From assembly GCA_028554755.1 (NCBI GenBank), contig JAPTOF010000001.1, forward strand, positions 5,562,501-5,626,500: DNA of 64,000 nucleotides. Direction: 5' to 3'. A program made the translations under genes and the position numbers. Source of the DNA: Cordia subcordata (taxonomy: Eukaryota; Streptophyta; Magnoliopsida; Boraginales; Cordiaceae). Under the pieces are notes generated by a model. The model was not told the origin of the DNA. It saw only the letters and a list, made by a program, of their open reading frames with translations, and searched no databases. Shown here in pieces: positions 40,335-53,222 of the stretch (positions are counted from its first letter, which is position 1; each line of letters begins with the position of its first letter).

Positions 40335-41990
40335 AGAGGTCGTTTGAATTGATTTTATGTGCTTGGCCAAAAAAAAAAAAAAAGAATTGATTTTTTGTGT
40401 GCCTTTTAATTTTCGAGAAAATATATTTTTTTGGAAACTTAAATTCTTTATTTCTAAAAAAAGACGTCAAATTTCATTTCATTTTATTTTTTCCCAAAGC
40501 CTGAACTTTATGTGATTCTTGCAACTCTCGTTCTATTCTAACTTCTAATTAATTGCCTACCATTACGTATGTATACGATATGTACATGAAGAGTACACCC
40601 GTATATAGATACTCTATATACATACACACACACACACACAACACTATAAGTACTATATACACATACATTTTCACGACTATTCTCAGTTTACCAACATTTA
40701 TTCTAACATTAGCTTTTTAGTCATAGTCCATGATCCTAGCAAATTAAATTGCAAATATTACTAATGAAGATTATAATTCATTTTCATATGAATATATGTT
40801 CTTTCTTTAGCTACACATTCTTCCAAATTCAATGCCAAAAAAAATTTTTGATTTTAGTATATGTGCACATACATTTTCACGACTATTCTCAGTGTACCAA
40901 CATTTATTCTAACACTAGCTTTTTAGTCATAGTCCATGATCCTAGCAAATTAAATTGAAATATTACTAATGAAGATTATAATTCATTTTCATATGAATAT
41001 ATGTTCTTTCTTTAGCTACACATTCTTCCAAATTCAATGCCAAAAAAAATTTTTGATTTTAGTATATGTGCACATACATTTTCACGACTATTCTCAGTGT
41101 ACCAACATTTATTCTAACACTAGCTTTTTAGTCATAGTCCATGATCCTAGCAAATTAAATTGAAATATTACTAATGAAGATTATAATTCATTTTCATATG
41201 AATATATGTTCTTTCTTTAGCTACACATTCTTCCAAATTCAATGCCAAAAAAAAAAAAAAAAAGAAGTTTTGATTTTATGTATATATGTATTTGTATAAA
41301 GAAAAGATAGATTTTAAACTGAATCTAATATTTATTTACTTCTATTAAAGTATTTTGTGTATTTTAAACGAGAGATCATTTTACAATGTAAAATTAATCA
41401 TTGATTTGCATAGAATTCTTTTTTCATGACTCACAAAGGGTCGTTTGAATCAATTTATAAAATGTATACCTTTCAATTTTCGAGAAAACTTTTTTTTTTT
41501 GGAAAAACTTAAATTTTTTATTTTTGAAAAAGTCCAGGAATTTCATCTCAATTTATTTTAATTTTATCAATTCCCAAATTTCCGAAATTTGATTCTTGCA
41601 TCTCTCGTTCTAACTTCTAATTAATTACCTATCATTATTATATGTATAAGATATGTATACCAACAATAAACTCGCGTACAAATATCTATACACATACTAT
41701 AAATACACATACATTTTCATGACTATTCTCAGTGTACCAACATTTATACCAAGATTGGCTTTTCAGTTATAGTCCATGATACTGGCAAATTAAATTGCAA
41801 ATGTTACTTAGGAAGTTTATAATTCATTTTCATATGAATATATTCTTCTTTAGCACGTTCTTCCAAATTCAATGCAAAAAAACAGTTTCGATTTTATGGA
41901 TATATATATTTATATATATAAAAAAGATAGATTCTAAACTGAGTCTAATATTTATTTGCTTCTATTAAATTATTTTGTGTATTACTTTTT
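40335..41990. repeat. Nested tandem repeat between the convergent peroxidases
   Basis: A large unit beginning with gtcgtttgaat occurs twice, about 40335-41370 and 41440-41990, and the copies have clearly diverged. Inside the first, a 205-206 bp unit starting acatacattttcacgacta is present three times (40661, 40867, 41072) and is nearly identical between copies. The second large unit has only one copy (about 41706). The repeats generate two identical but meaningless 68-codon frames. Confidence 0.85.
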
Positions 41991-42553
41991 CTTTAATTAT
42001 TAATAAGATAAAAAGTCCTTCAATATTAGACTTTGTTTCATAAAGTTAATGACATGAGGAATATGGATAACTCTAAAATTTCATGGAAGGATCTGGAACT
42101 TAAGTTAAGAGTCATTGGAAATTGGAATTAATTCGCTCTTTCAAAATATACCCACAAAAATACAGTGGAAAAATAGATGAGATAGGAATATTAGGCCATT
42201 GAGTGATCCCTAAAAAAGATTAAGGCCACCATTGGCATAAATAGTATTATGATCTCGAGAACAGCCAAAGCAAGTACAATTGGTGCAAACAATTTATCAT
42301 GAAGGAAGTGTGCAAATAGCATAAGATATCTTATATTGTGTTTTATTCTTTCACAATTAAAAACCTTTAACAATAATAATACAAATAAAAGGGAGGAACA
42401 TAACTAACTATAATTACACTTGATCAATATTGATGATAAATTAACAAACCACACTTGACATCGATGTATATATCTAGCAGAAATTAAGAATTAATAATAA
42501 ATGGTTGGTCTTTAATCTTGCAGGACGAAATAATGATTGTGAAATTGGGAGCA

Positions 42554-44314
<1,761 letters not shown>

Positions 44315-44456
44315 CTATTAGTTTCTTGAAATGCCGTCCAGCTGCTTTTGCTTATTGCTCTTCGCTGGAAAATTAAAGGGTTTGAATGAAAATGATATTT
44401 TGGATATGCTACTACTAAGAGTTGAAGATGATTACTACAGCGTGGTGATCAGGTTG

Positions 44457-44464
44457 TATTTATA
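44457..44464 (-). promoter_or_regulatory. TATA box of peroxidase B
   Basis: The minus strand reads TATAAATA in the context GCGCCCTATAAATAC, 155 bases upstream of the start codon. The CCTATAAA core is shared with A and C. Confidence 0.7.
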
Positions 44465-45895
44465 GGGCGCAGAGAGGACTGTAGTTTTGGATGGTGTAAG
44501 TCGATATCGACTGCTGCGCCGCGTAATGTTGCCAGATAGATATCGAAGAATAATAGCAAAAACTGCCTGACTCATTCTTCTCTTTGGGCTGTCGTTGTTG
44601 AAGAAGCTCTAGATCTCTAGCTATGTATTTTGTTGAAATATCTACCTTTTGAATTGTTCTTTTACGTACTCTTAAGTTTCTTGAGGTTTCATACTTTGGG
44701 TTGGGGGGGGGGGGGTTGGATACTTTTTTGTCAGAGAAGGTACACCAGGTGAATTAACAGTGCTCTACAATATATGTGCTATTTTCTTTTCTTTTTTAAA
44801 TTTATTGTAAGAGAGGTTGAGATCAGCTATATAATTAATTAATTTTCTAAGTAAAGTTTCAGTAACTCTTTTATCTTTCTTTTTCAAAATATATTAGAGT
44901 TGTCTAGTCATCTATTAACAATCCAACAATCAATAGACTTCCCAAGCCTCCTATTGACCAAATAAATGACGCTTCTATTAATTTGGTTGAAAATTGCTTT
45001 CAAGTCTAACAAAAGGGGTTTTCTACATGTTACTATGCCTTCAACATTTCCTGTTACTATGTCAATTTGTGTGAATTATTTTGTAATTCATGATTATTGG
45101 CAAGAATCGTGCGTTGTGTTGCAAGTAATAATTAATAAATATATGCAAGTCTCTTCGACAACCCTGGCCAATTAATTAGACAGACCAAGTTGATCGAAAT
45201 AAATGTGTCTTGATTATGCCTCAAGTAATAAAAACATTTCAACTTAGGGCTTAAGTAGGGAAAATTCAGAAATTTTATTCAATGCAACTTAGAAAAGAAA
45301 ATATAATTTAGCTCTCATGACTCATATATAAATAATAAGTTATTACTTAATAAGGGTAAATCAAAAATTGGTGCTTGGAACAGAGGACGTGCCATACCCT
45401 GAGATATTCCAGTTGAAGACTAGGCTCTGCCAATAGACCTAATGATCTGGCTCCACAACTAAATTAATTTCCCTTGTTGAAAAAAATTCAAAATTTTAAC
45501 TTAAAAATGTAGATTTTTTTATTTTTTTTAAGAAAAAATTTAGGTGAGTGGGGCTGCAGCCTCCCATTCAACCATAAGTAGCTCCTTCTTTCAACTTATC
45601 TTCCAACCATTTTCATATCCACGTTGGTTTTAACTTGATTTTGATTTCTCGAGGTGGAGGTTAACGAAAATCTATTATCTTATCCATCCTATTATCATCC
45701 ATTATATTATTGAATGTTGCAATTCAAGTGGAAGATGAAAAATCATATTGACGACCAACTATCCATATAAGAGAACAAGGTTTCAAATGATCTCTTCTTT
45801 TTATGAGCTAGGAACAATTGAAATGAAACAACATGACTCCAAGAAAATAACCATATGGGACAATTGAAATGAAACAATATGACTCCAAGAAATTA
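44465..45895. other. Intergenic sequence upstream of peroxidase B
   Basis: No gene supported. A G tract lies at about 44704-44714. A local duplication of the word block caattgaaatgaaacaa-atgactccaagaaa (about 45809-45892) precedes the MITE at 45896. Confidence 0.5.
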
Positions 45896-46585
45896 GAGGG
45901 TATTTGGCTTTCCTTTTTTTAAGCTGCTTATAATCAACTTTTGATGCTTATAAGTAAATAATAGGTAAGCAAAAAAGTATTTGGATAAAACGTGTTTATA
46001 AGTTGTTAACATATTTGATAATGGACCCGTTTGGACTAGCTTTTCTTAAAAGTATTTTTTTAACAACTTTTGGACAAGAGTTTTTTTTTTAGAATTTAAA
46101 AATTTTGGTTTCTAAAAAAAGCTACATTTGAGTATTTTTTAGAGTTTTAGTTTTTTTTAAAGCCAAATCAAATAGTTTTTGCAAATTTAATGTAACTTTT
46201 TGGGAATAAAAAGTGCTTTTTTCCTTAAAAAAAAAGTCAATCCAAATAAGCCCAATATATGCCTATAAGGAGCCGTGTTTGTTAAAATAATTAAAAATGA
46301 CCTTTCGTTAATTAAATGGTATTTACTTTTGTGTTTTTAAGAGAGTATGAATGTAATTTTGTTTGGCCAACTCTAATGGCTTATAAGCTTGTAAAAAAGA
46401 GTTTTTGTATTTTGGTGTGGGGGGGGGGTGGGGGATGGGGAGAGGGGGTGGTGCTTTTTCTTTTTTTTTTTGGCTGCTTATTACTAATTTTACCTGTTTA
46501 TAAATAAAATTTGCCAAACACATAAATCTTATTTTTTATTTATAAACAAATTTGATCTAACTTATAAATACTTCCAAAGACTCTC
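45896..46585. mobile_element. Tourist-like MITE interrupted by another MITE
   Basis: The ends read GAGGGTATTTGGCTTT and, from the other strand, GAGAGTCTTTGGAAGT. TTA flanks both sides (45893-45895 and 46586-46588), as for PIF/Harbinger elements. The adjacent local duplicate at about 45835-45873 reads ccaagaaaataaccatatgg without the insert and so acts as an empty site. A family 1 MITE sits inside at 46023-46254, and a G-rich simple tract lies near 46420-46450. Confidence 0.65.
46023..46254. mobile_element. Small inverted-repeat element nested in another (family 1 copy c)
   Basis: The ends read GGACCCGTTTGGACTAGC and, from the other strand, TGGGCTTATTTGGATTGAC. The interior is A/T-rich. It interrupts the TTA-flanked element at 45896-46585 and is therefore the younger insertion. 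Confidence 0.65.
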
Positions 46586-46659
46586 TTAACCATATGGGAG
46601 AACTGAAATGAAACATTGGGCGGCACCACTAATAATTGAAATCTGGGAACGAGGGCCTA

Positions 46660-47060
46660 ATTAGAAATTTCTTCCAGTTCCTGTGCCTATCTTGCGATAG
46701 GGGTTTACCAAGCAAAAGTCAAACTCAGCTTTTGTAACACTCTTTTTTCTTTTTCCTTAAAAACCATATATTTAGCACCCTTTTGAATGGACTTTTTCCT
46801 CTTAAAAAAAACACTTTTTTTACCTTAAAAAGTATATATAATTTTTATAACAAATATTTAACTTGATTTTTAAAAAATTTAAAAATTAAAAAAATTGAAA
46901 ACTAATTTTTTTTAACAAACTAATCCAAACAAGCTCTTGGCCTGCCATTTGACCACTTATGGATTAAAAAAGAAACGAACAGCACGCGTCTACTGGATGG
47001 TAGTAGTAACAGCGGTCAAGTCAAACTCATAAATAGAAAAGTCCATAATTAATAAAAGTA
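46660..47060. repeat. Segment duplicated at 48200-48590
   Basis: Words such as cttgcgatagg, aaaagtcaaact and aaagtccataattaataaaa occur in the same order in both segments, about 1.52 kb apart. Each copy also holds a degenerate family 1 MITE (about 46775-46935 and 48337-48450). The copies have diverged. Confidence 0.6.
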
Positions 47061-47363
47061 TGTGGTCGGAATGCAGATTATATTATGGTTCTTCGCTATC
47101 ATGTTTACCCGCACTCCTTTATCTTTGTTTACAATATTAACATTGTTTGTTTGGAATATTAATGTTTTTTGTTCACGATATAATATTGTTCACAAGTGGG
47201 TCTATGTGCATGAATGTGTTTTTTGTGTATATGTATGTGCAAGAGTAGTAAACAAATATATATTAAGTGGTGAACTAATAAATTATAAGCGAATAGTAAA
47301 AAAATTGTGAACAATTTAATTAACATGTTTTTTTATAATTTTTATACAATTTGTTTATAAACT

Positions 47364-48136
47364 TTATGTCCTTTGTTCACTGAAGGTGCTTAATAGTTGT
47401 ACAGTTGTTAAGGTGTATAGTATAACTTCTCGTGACTGGAAGGTCGATATGGTTTTGCCTGTGAACAAATATATAAAATCTCAAATTTTAATATTACATA
47501 AACTCTGAAATTATTTTATCTAATAATAATTGATTTGAGGATCAATTATTACGGCTATTTTTTTAATATAGTTTAAATAATAGTTATATACAAAATTTGA
47601 AATTGAATAAGAAAAATGAGACAATAAAATATATCCAAACAAACTATGAGTGCTAACATAAATGAAGCTATTCATAAAAACCCCACATAAAATGGAATTA
47701 TAAGTGCATAAGCTTTATAAATGGTTATGATTTAACAGTTGACCTGGCTCATTATAAGCAAAACCGGCACTTGCAGAAGATGAAGTTAAAAATAAGTAAA
47801 GCTAGAAGAATTTATTTATTTATTTTAAATATTTGGCTTAAAGAGAGTTTTTGAGAGGGAAAATAGAACAGAGATTACTTATATGAGTATGGGGATATTT
47901 AACATATAATTTTTAATTATTTCTTATTAAATAATTTACACTAATTTGGTACAAAATTGACTGCAACAATTTTGTTGGACCCGATAGGATTTACACCTCG
48001 TATTAATTAGGAATTAATATATATTTTGGGTAATAAGTTTTTATTTGAATAGATATAATATTTATATAATTTTTAAGAAATTAAATACTTTATTGGAGTG
48101 ACATGTGGCATAGACTTAAAAGGCATGTAACTTCCT

Positions 48137-48173
<37 letters not shown>

Positions 48174-48300
48174 CCATTATTATAGAATCTGTGTCTTAAT
48201 TTAGTTTCCTGTGTGCGTCTTGTGCGATAGGAGTTGACCGTCCAAAAGTCAAACTTAGCCGTTCTAACGAAAGTCCTCATCGTATACAACTATATACAAG
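47364..48300. repeat. Repeat Y, first copy
   Basis: The stretch starting tatgtcctttgttcactgaa and ending tcctcatcgtatacaacta recurs in the same orientation at 58513-59816, with many shared blocks (acttctcgtgactggaaggt, ccccacataaaatggaatta). No coding sequence is recognised. It includes a (TA)n tract at about 48141-48170. Confidence 0.8.
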
Positions 48301-48522
48301 TCCAGGAATGGTCAGAGATCAATTATTATATATTTAGGATCCGTTTGGATGGGTTTTTGCAATATATATTTTTATAATAAGTATTTAATTAAATTTAAAA
48401 AATTAAAATAAAAAAAAATTTATTCAATTGTTCCAATTCAAACAAACACTTAGCCTTCCATTTGACTAATAATGGATAAACAAAGAAATGGACAGCTGGC
48501 GTCTGCGAGATTGTAGTATCGA

Positions 48523-48792
48523 TAGCAGTCAAGTCAAACAGAGACATCTACAGAAAAGTCCATAATTAATAAAAATATGAAGCCTAAAGGCCAAATTAGT
48601 TACCAATGACTAATAAGGTGTTTAGATTGGTTTATAAAAAAATTACTTAAAGCAAGGTAGCAGTTAAGTCAAATACAGACATGTACAGAAAAGTCCATAA
48701 TTAATAAAAATATGAGGCCTAAAGGCCAAATTAGTTACCAATGACTAATAGGGTGTTTTGATTGGCTTATAAAAAAACTACTTAAAACACTT
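48523..48792. repeat. Tandem duplication, period 135 bp, taking in a MITE end
   Basis: Copies 48523-48657 and 48658-48792 share aaaagtccataattaataaa and ggccaaattagttaccaatg. Each includes the first 40 or so bases of the MITE that continues only from the second copy. The duplication therefore happened after the MITE had inserted. Confidence 0.75.
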
Positions 48793-49219
48793 CTAGCTTT
48801 AAGTAACTTTTTTTTATTGTCAACTTTAAGTAGTTACGTGTTTGAATAAAAGTTTTAGTTACAAAAATAAGTATTTACATATTTGATTAAAGTGGGTTGA
48901 AAAGTAAGTTATATAATTAAAATAACTATTAAGAATATTAAAATAGAATTTAAAAAGGTAAGTATAAGATAAAAGAGTAAATATATCTAGTAATAAAAAT
49001 AAAAACGTAAGGATAAGATAGTAAATAATTTAGTCAAACTTGCTTTTTTTCAACGTGCTTAAAGTCACAAAAAGCAAAAATTGGGGTTGGAGAGCTTTTT
49101 ATTTTCTACTTAAAGCCACTTAAAAAAAACATATTTTTAATTAAAACAAACACTTTTATTAGCTTAAATTAGGCTTTAAGCAGGTTTGACCATAAGAAAA
49201 AGCCAAACCAAACACCCTC
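48749..49219. mobile_element. Tourist-like MITE with TAA target duplication
   Basis: The ends read TAGGGTGTTTTGATTGGCTT and, from the other strand, GAGGGTGTTTGGTTTGGCTT (17 of 20 identical). TAA flanks both sides (48746-48748 and 49220-49222). It is 471 bp, AT-rich and non-coding. These features fit PIF/Harbinger-type MITEs. Confidence 0.75.
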
Positions 49220-49222
49220 TAA

Positions 49223-50451
49223 GTGATCTAGTGTTATCTCTTACTTTAGTGTAAGTGTTCTTAAGATTGATTTCCGTTACTTGCATGTAATAGTAATCAG
49301 TCTTTGTCCTTCCTTAAATAGTGAAAGACCGATTTTGGTTTTGCTACTTGAATAAATAATATATAGTTCATTGATAAATATAATATTTTGATATTATGCA
49401 TTATGAAATATCTGAAAGTATTTAAAAATACAAATTTATTTGAGAATAAATAATTATGGTTAATTATTCACTCTGATCTGTTATAAATACAGTGAAAACT
49501 TGAATTAATTATGTACACAGACGATATTAACTCTCAATTGCTAATCATTGACATAGTGTATCGAATTACTTATAGTATGAAATTCATCTCATTTATAAAT
49601 AAAATGAAATTAATTTCATAAGGATTTGTGTTTTCAATTGAATTCTCTTATTTGGATCTGTAAAATAGATTTAAGTTAATTTTGTCTTTTGTGAATCCAA
49701 ATTGTATTTGAAACGTATGTGAAATTAGAAGTAATATGTATATTTTATTTTAATAATCTTTTGCTTATTATAATTTTTATGGAATAAAAGGAGTAAAAAT
49801 AATTTTATAATAAAACTACCAATCAAGGAAGATCCTTGAACGAATAATACTTGAGTTTACAAGACAATGCAAACAATGATAGTTGTGGCTTAAATGTAGT
49901 AATATGGTATAAATAACTATAGGGATATTTTTGTCTTTATAAGATTTTTCTTGGATTTGTGTGTCATAAAATGCAAATTCCACCTATTGAGTTAAAATTT
50001 GGGTAAAATTCGAGCATATCTAAAATTTGCAAAATTTGAAATTCCAAATAAATTTTATATTTTAAGAAAGTATTACGAAGCATAAAAATTGGATTTATAA
50101 ATGAATTCCACAAAAGTATATGAAATTTATTTGTTCCAGACGCACTTTAATTTTGCACAAGCAATTCCAGAAAGGTTTTAGAAACATAATCTTTATCTTA
50201 TATCATGCGTATGTAGTAATCAGAATTTTTTAAGTTATTGAGAACTCATTTCACACATAATGGCTAACAGACCCAATTCTTTTTACATGTGAAATGCCTC
50301 AACTTGGACACCCATTTGTGCCTTCTTCAGTCTCATACAGAGTTTGCATTTTCGAAGGTACCCTGACCGGATAGGGGATGATCAATGACATGATGGTTTC
50401 AAAGAATGAACAGATGGTCGGCAGAGTTCCCTTATCGCTATATTTCTCATG
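49223..50451. other. AT-rich intergenic sequence
   Basis: No gene or clear element is recognised. Confidence 0.5.
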
Positions 50452-50542
50452 ATATCAAGAGGATTTTTTTACAAATAACACAATTTAAATAATTAATTTT
50501 AAAAATAGTCTTATTTTTAACTGAGTTTCAAAAATAGCACTT

Positions 50543-50742
50543 TTAGTTTTTCAATAAATGAAATCGGATATTCAAAAAATAAAAACGTACAAAATACACA
50601 GTGTATCGTAACGGTAGATTTTTCGGCTTTTGAATAGCCGATTTAGTTTTTCAATAAATGAAATCGGATATTCAAAAAATAAAAACGTACAAAATACACA
50701 GTGTATCGTAACGGTAGATTTTTCGGCTTTTGAATAGCTGAT
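50543..50742. repeat. 100 bp tandem duplication with palindromes inside the MULE arm
   Basis: tttttcaataaatgaaatcg recurs exactly 100 bases on, and the copies are almost identical. They are rich in hairpin words such as ttcggcttttgaatagccga. The related palindrome ttcggctattcaatagccga occurs in the other arm near 52962. Confidence 0.8.
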
Positions 50743-50860
50743 TTCGGCTATTCAAAAGCCAAAAAATCTGATATAACGGAACAATATTTAATAGCCTCGA
50801 TTTTTGCACTTTTGGTTATTGAATAGCCAAATTCGGCTATTCAATAACCGAATGTTTTGC

Positions 50861-50868
50861 TATAAATA
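50861..50868 (+). promoter_or_regulatory. Inward TATA box in the left MULE arm
   Basis: TATAAATA, 400 bases from the left end, is followed by a C-rich leader-like sequence. The right arm has TATATAAA on the minus strand at 52823-52830, 383 bases from its end. Confidence 0.5.
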
Positions 50869-51239
50869 TCCCCCCTTCTTCTTCCCCACCCGATCTCAAA
50901 GCTATTTCCCCCCTCCCTTGTTTTACCCCACTTTTTTTAGCCACAAAACTCAAAATCTCGCACAAAAAGCTTCAAGCCTAGGATTTTGCCTTTTATTGTA
51001 AGTTTTTTCAAGTTTTTACCGATTTAAAGTATTGTTTTTTACGTTTTTTTCAAGTTGTTTCATGTATATGAATGTTTTACATGTATGTATAGTTGTATAT
51101 AATTTTGTTTATGTATATATTCATGATGTGTATGTACATATATGTTGTACATGTTTATATTACGTATAAAATGGGTGATATGATTATTGATGTTATTGTC
51201 GTGTAGTTTAGTTTTAGATGTTGATATTTGAATCACCAC

Positions 51240-51489
51240 GTTGAAATTGTTATTGTTATTGTTTTCAATATAATAATAATAACAATGTTGATAATAATAA
51301 TAGTAATTAATTATTATTGTTATTATTATTATTATTATTATTAGTTTTATCATTATTATTGGTATTATTATTATTATTATGATTATTATTATTATTATTA
51401 GTTTTTTATTCTTATTCTTATTCTTATTGTTATTATTATTATTATTATTATTGGTTTATTATTATTATTAGTTTTATCATTATTATTTA

Positions 51490-51521
<32 letters not shown>

Positions 51522-51711
51522 GTTTTATCATTATTATTGGTATTATTATTATTATTATTATTAGTTTTATTATTATTCTTATTCTTATTATTATTATTAT
51601 TATTAGTTTTATTATTCTTATTATTATTGGTATTATTATTATTATTATTATTAGTTTTATTATTATTATTATTATTACTATTATTACTACTACTACTACT
51701 ACTACTACTAC

Positions 51712-51746
<35 letters not shown>

Positions 51747-52016
51747 GTTTTATTATTCTTATTCTTATTCTTATTAGTTTTATTATTATTATTAGTTTTA
51801 TTATTATTTTGATTATTGGTATTATTATTATTATTATTTTTATTTTTATTTTTATTTTTATTATTAGTTTCATTATTATTTTGATTATTGGTATTTTTAT
51901 TATTATTAGTTTTATTATTTTTTTATTATTGGTATTATTATTATTTTTATTATTATTGTTTTTGTTATTATTATTGGTATTATTATTATTGTTGTTGTTG
52001 TCATTTGTATTATTTG

Positions 52017-52071
<55 letters not shown>

Positions 52072-52183
52072 TTGTAGTAGTCTTAGTAGTTGTCTTCTTC
52101 CTATTATCATTATTATTATTAGTTTTATTATTATTATTTTATTCTTATTGTTATTGTTATTATTATTAGTTGTATCATTATTA

Positions 52184-52216
<33 letters not shown>

Positions 52217-52320
52217 GTTTTATTACTGTTATTGTTATTATTATTATTATTATTATTATCATTAGTCTTATAGTATTATTATTATTGTTATCATTATTTT
52301 TAGTAATATTATGATTATTA
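51240..52320. repeat. Imperfect ATT/TTA trinucleotide array of about 1.1 kb
   Basis: Almost uninterrupted TTA/ATT units with scattered TTG, TTC, CTA and TTTTTA variants. Open frames here translate to runs of N, I, L or Y and are not genes. The array lies in what looks like an intron of the MULE's remnant gene. Confidence 0.95.
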
Positions 52321-52382
52321 GCAGTATGTATTTATATTAATATATTTACTAATCAATTCATTTATTGCTCGTAGGTGACGCT

Positions 52383-52499
52383 ATGGCCCAGAGACCAGTA
52401 CCGGAGGACACATCCCTTCTCGTTCACTATGCTCAGTATAGGACTTATCTGATGACGAGCAATACATATATGAGGGAGGTCCGAGTAGCACATATATGA
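52383..52499 (+). pseudogene. Short remnant frame in the MULE
   Basis: A 38-codon frame starts MAQRPVPEDTSLLVHYAQ just after a plausible splice acceptor and stops at TGA. The opening loosely recalls plant mobile domain (MAIN/PMD-like) proteins carried by some plant MULEs, but this is too short to be sure. It could equally be an unrelated captured exon. Confidence 0.3.
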
Positions 52500-53222
52500 G
52501 CATAGGACTCACCGTACGATGTTTCTTCTGTTATTTTGACTTTGCGCCTTGGCTTTGCAGTCTCGTACTATATGCCGAAAGGGCCATTTATTTTTTGGCC
52601 TCCATAATGTAAAATAATGGTTACTGTGTTTGGATTCATATTACTTTCAGGATTTGGTATCAAACATTGGGTGGTTTACAAATAAAATTTTTTGGGGTTT
52701 CAAACCTTTTGGCCGAGCTGAAATGACTTAATAACAAAACATAAGCAAGTGTTTTTTTGCTAGTAATAGGTTGAAAAAAAAATTCGAAGCAATGGTTGCA
52801 AGCAACGGGAAGGAGGAGGGGGTTTATATAGCTATTCGTGATGCTGAGTTCGTTAGTTGAATATTTGAAATGTAGATATCTGCTATTCAATAAACGAATA
52901 TGGCTGCCACTTTGTCAATCACATATTGATTGATGGGAAGTAAGAATGACGGGACAAACTTTCGGCTATTCAATAGCCGAAATTAGTTGTTCAAAACTAG
53001 GAATCTGCCAGGTTACTAGGGGAATATATGCTGTAGGATCTTTCGGCTATTTAAAAGTCGAAAAATGGTTGGAAAAATTTTGCACGCTTTTGTTTTTTGA
53101 ATACCCAATTTCGTTTATTGAAAAATCAAAAGTGCTAGTTTTGAAACCCAGCCAAAAACAAGGTTATTTTTTAAATTAATTATTGAAATTGTGTTTTTTG
53201 TAAAAAAAAATCCATATCAAGA

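Larger units (their letters stand above)
50461..53213. mobile_element. Mutator-like element, 2753 bp, with perfect 9 bp target duplication
   Basis: The ends read GGATTTTTTTACAAATAACA and, from the other strand, GGATTTTTTTTTACAAAAAA. The arms stay similar for about 200 bases (AATAATTAATTT, GTTTCAAAA-TAGCACTTTT, TTTTTCAATAAA). The 9-mer ATATCAAGA flanks both ends exactly (50452-50460 and 53214-53222), the target size of Mutator elements. TATA boxes point inward from both arms, about 400 and 383 bases from the ends. Inside lie a 5'-UTR-like C-rich stretch, a GTAAGT donor near 50999, an ATT-type microsatellite of about 1.1 kb and a short open frame after a tttattgctcgtag acceptor. There is no transposase, so the element is non-autonomous or decayed. 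Confidence 0.82.

Noticed and set aside
40749..41163. Two identical 68-codon frames (MKIIIHFHMNICSFF...)
   Set aside because: They come from the 206 bp tandem repeat and have no sign of selection or family resemblance.
51060..52273. Long frames on both strands translating to runs of N, I, L or Y
   Set aside because: They arise from the ATT/TTA microsatellite, which is open in several frames at once.
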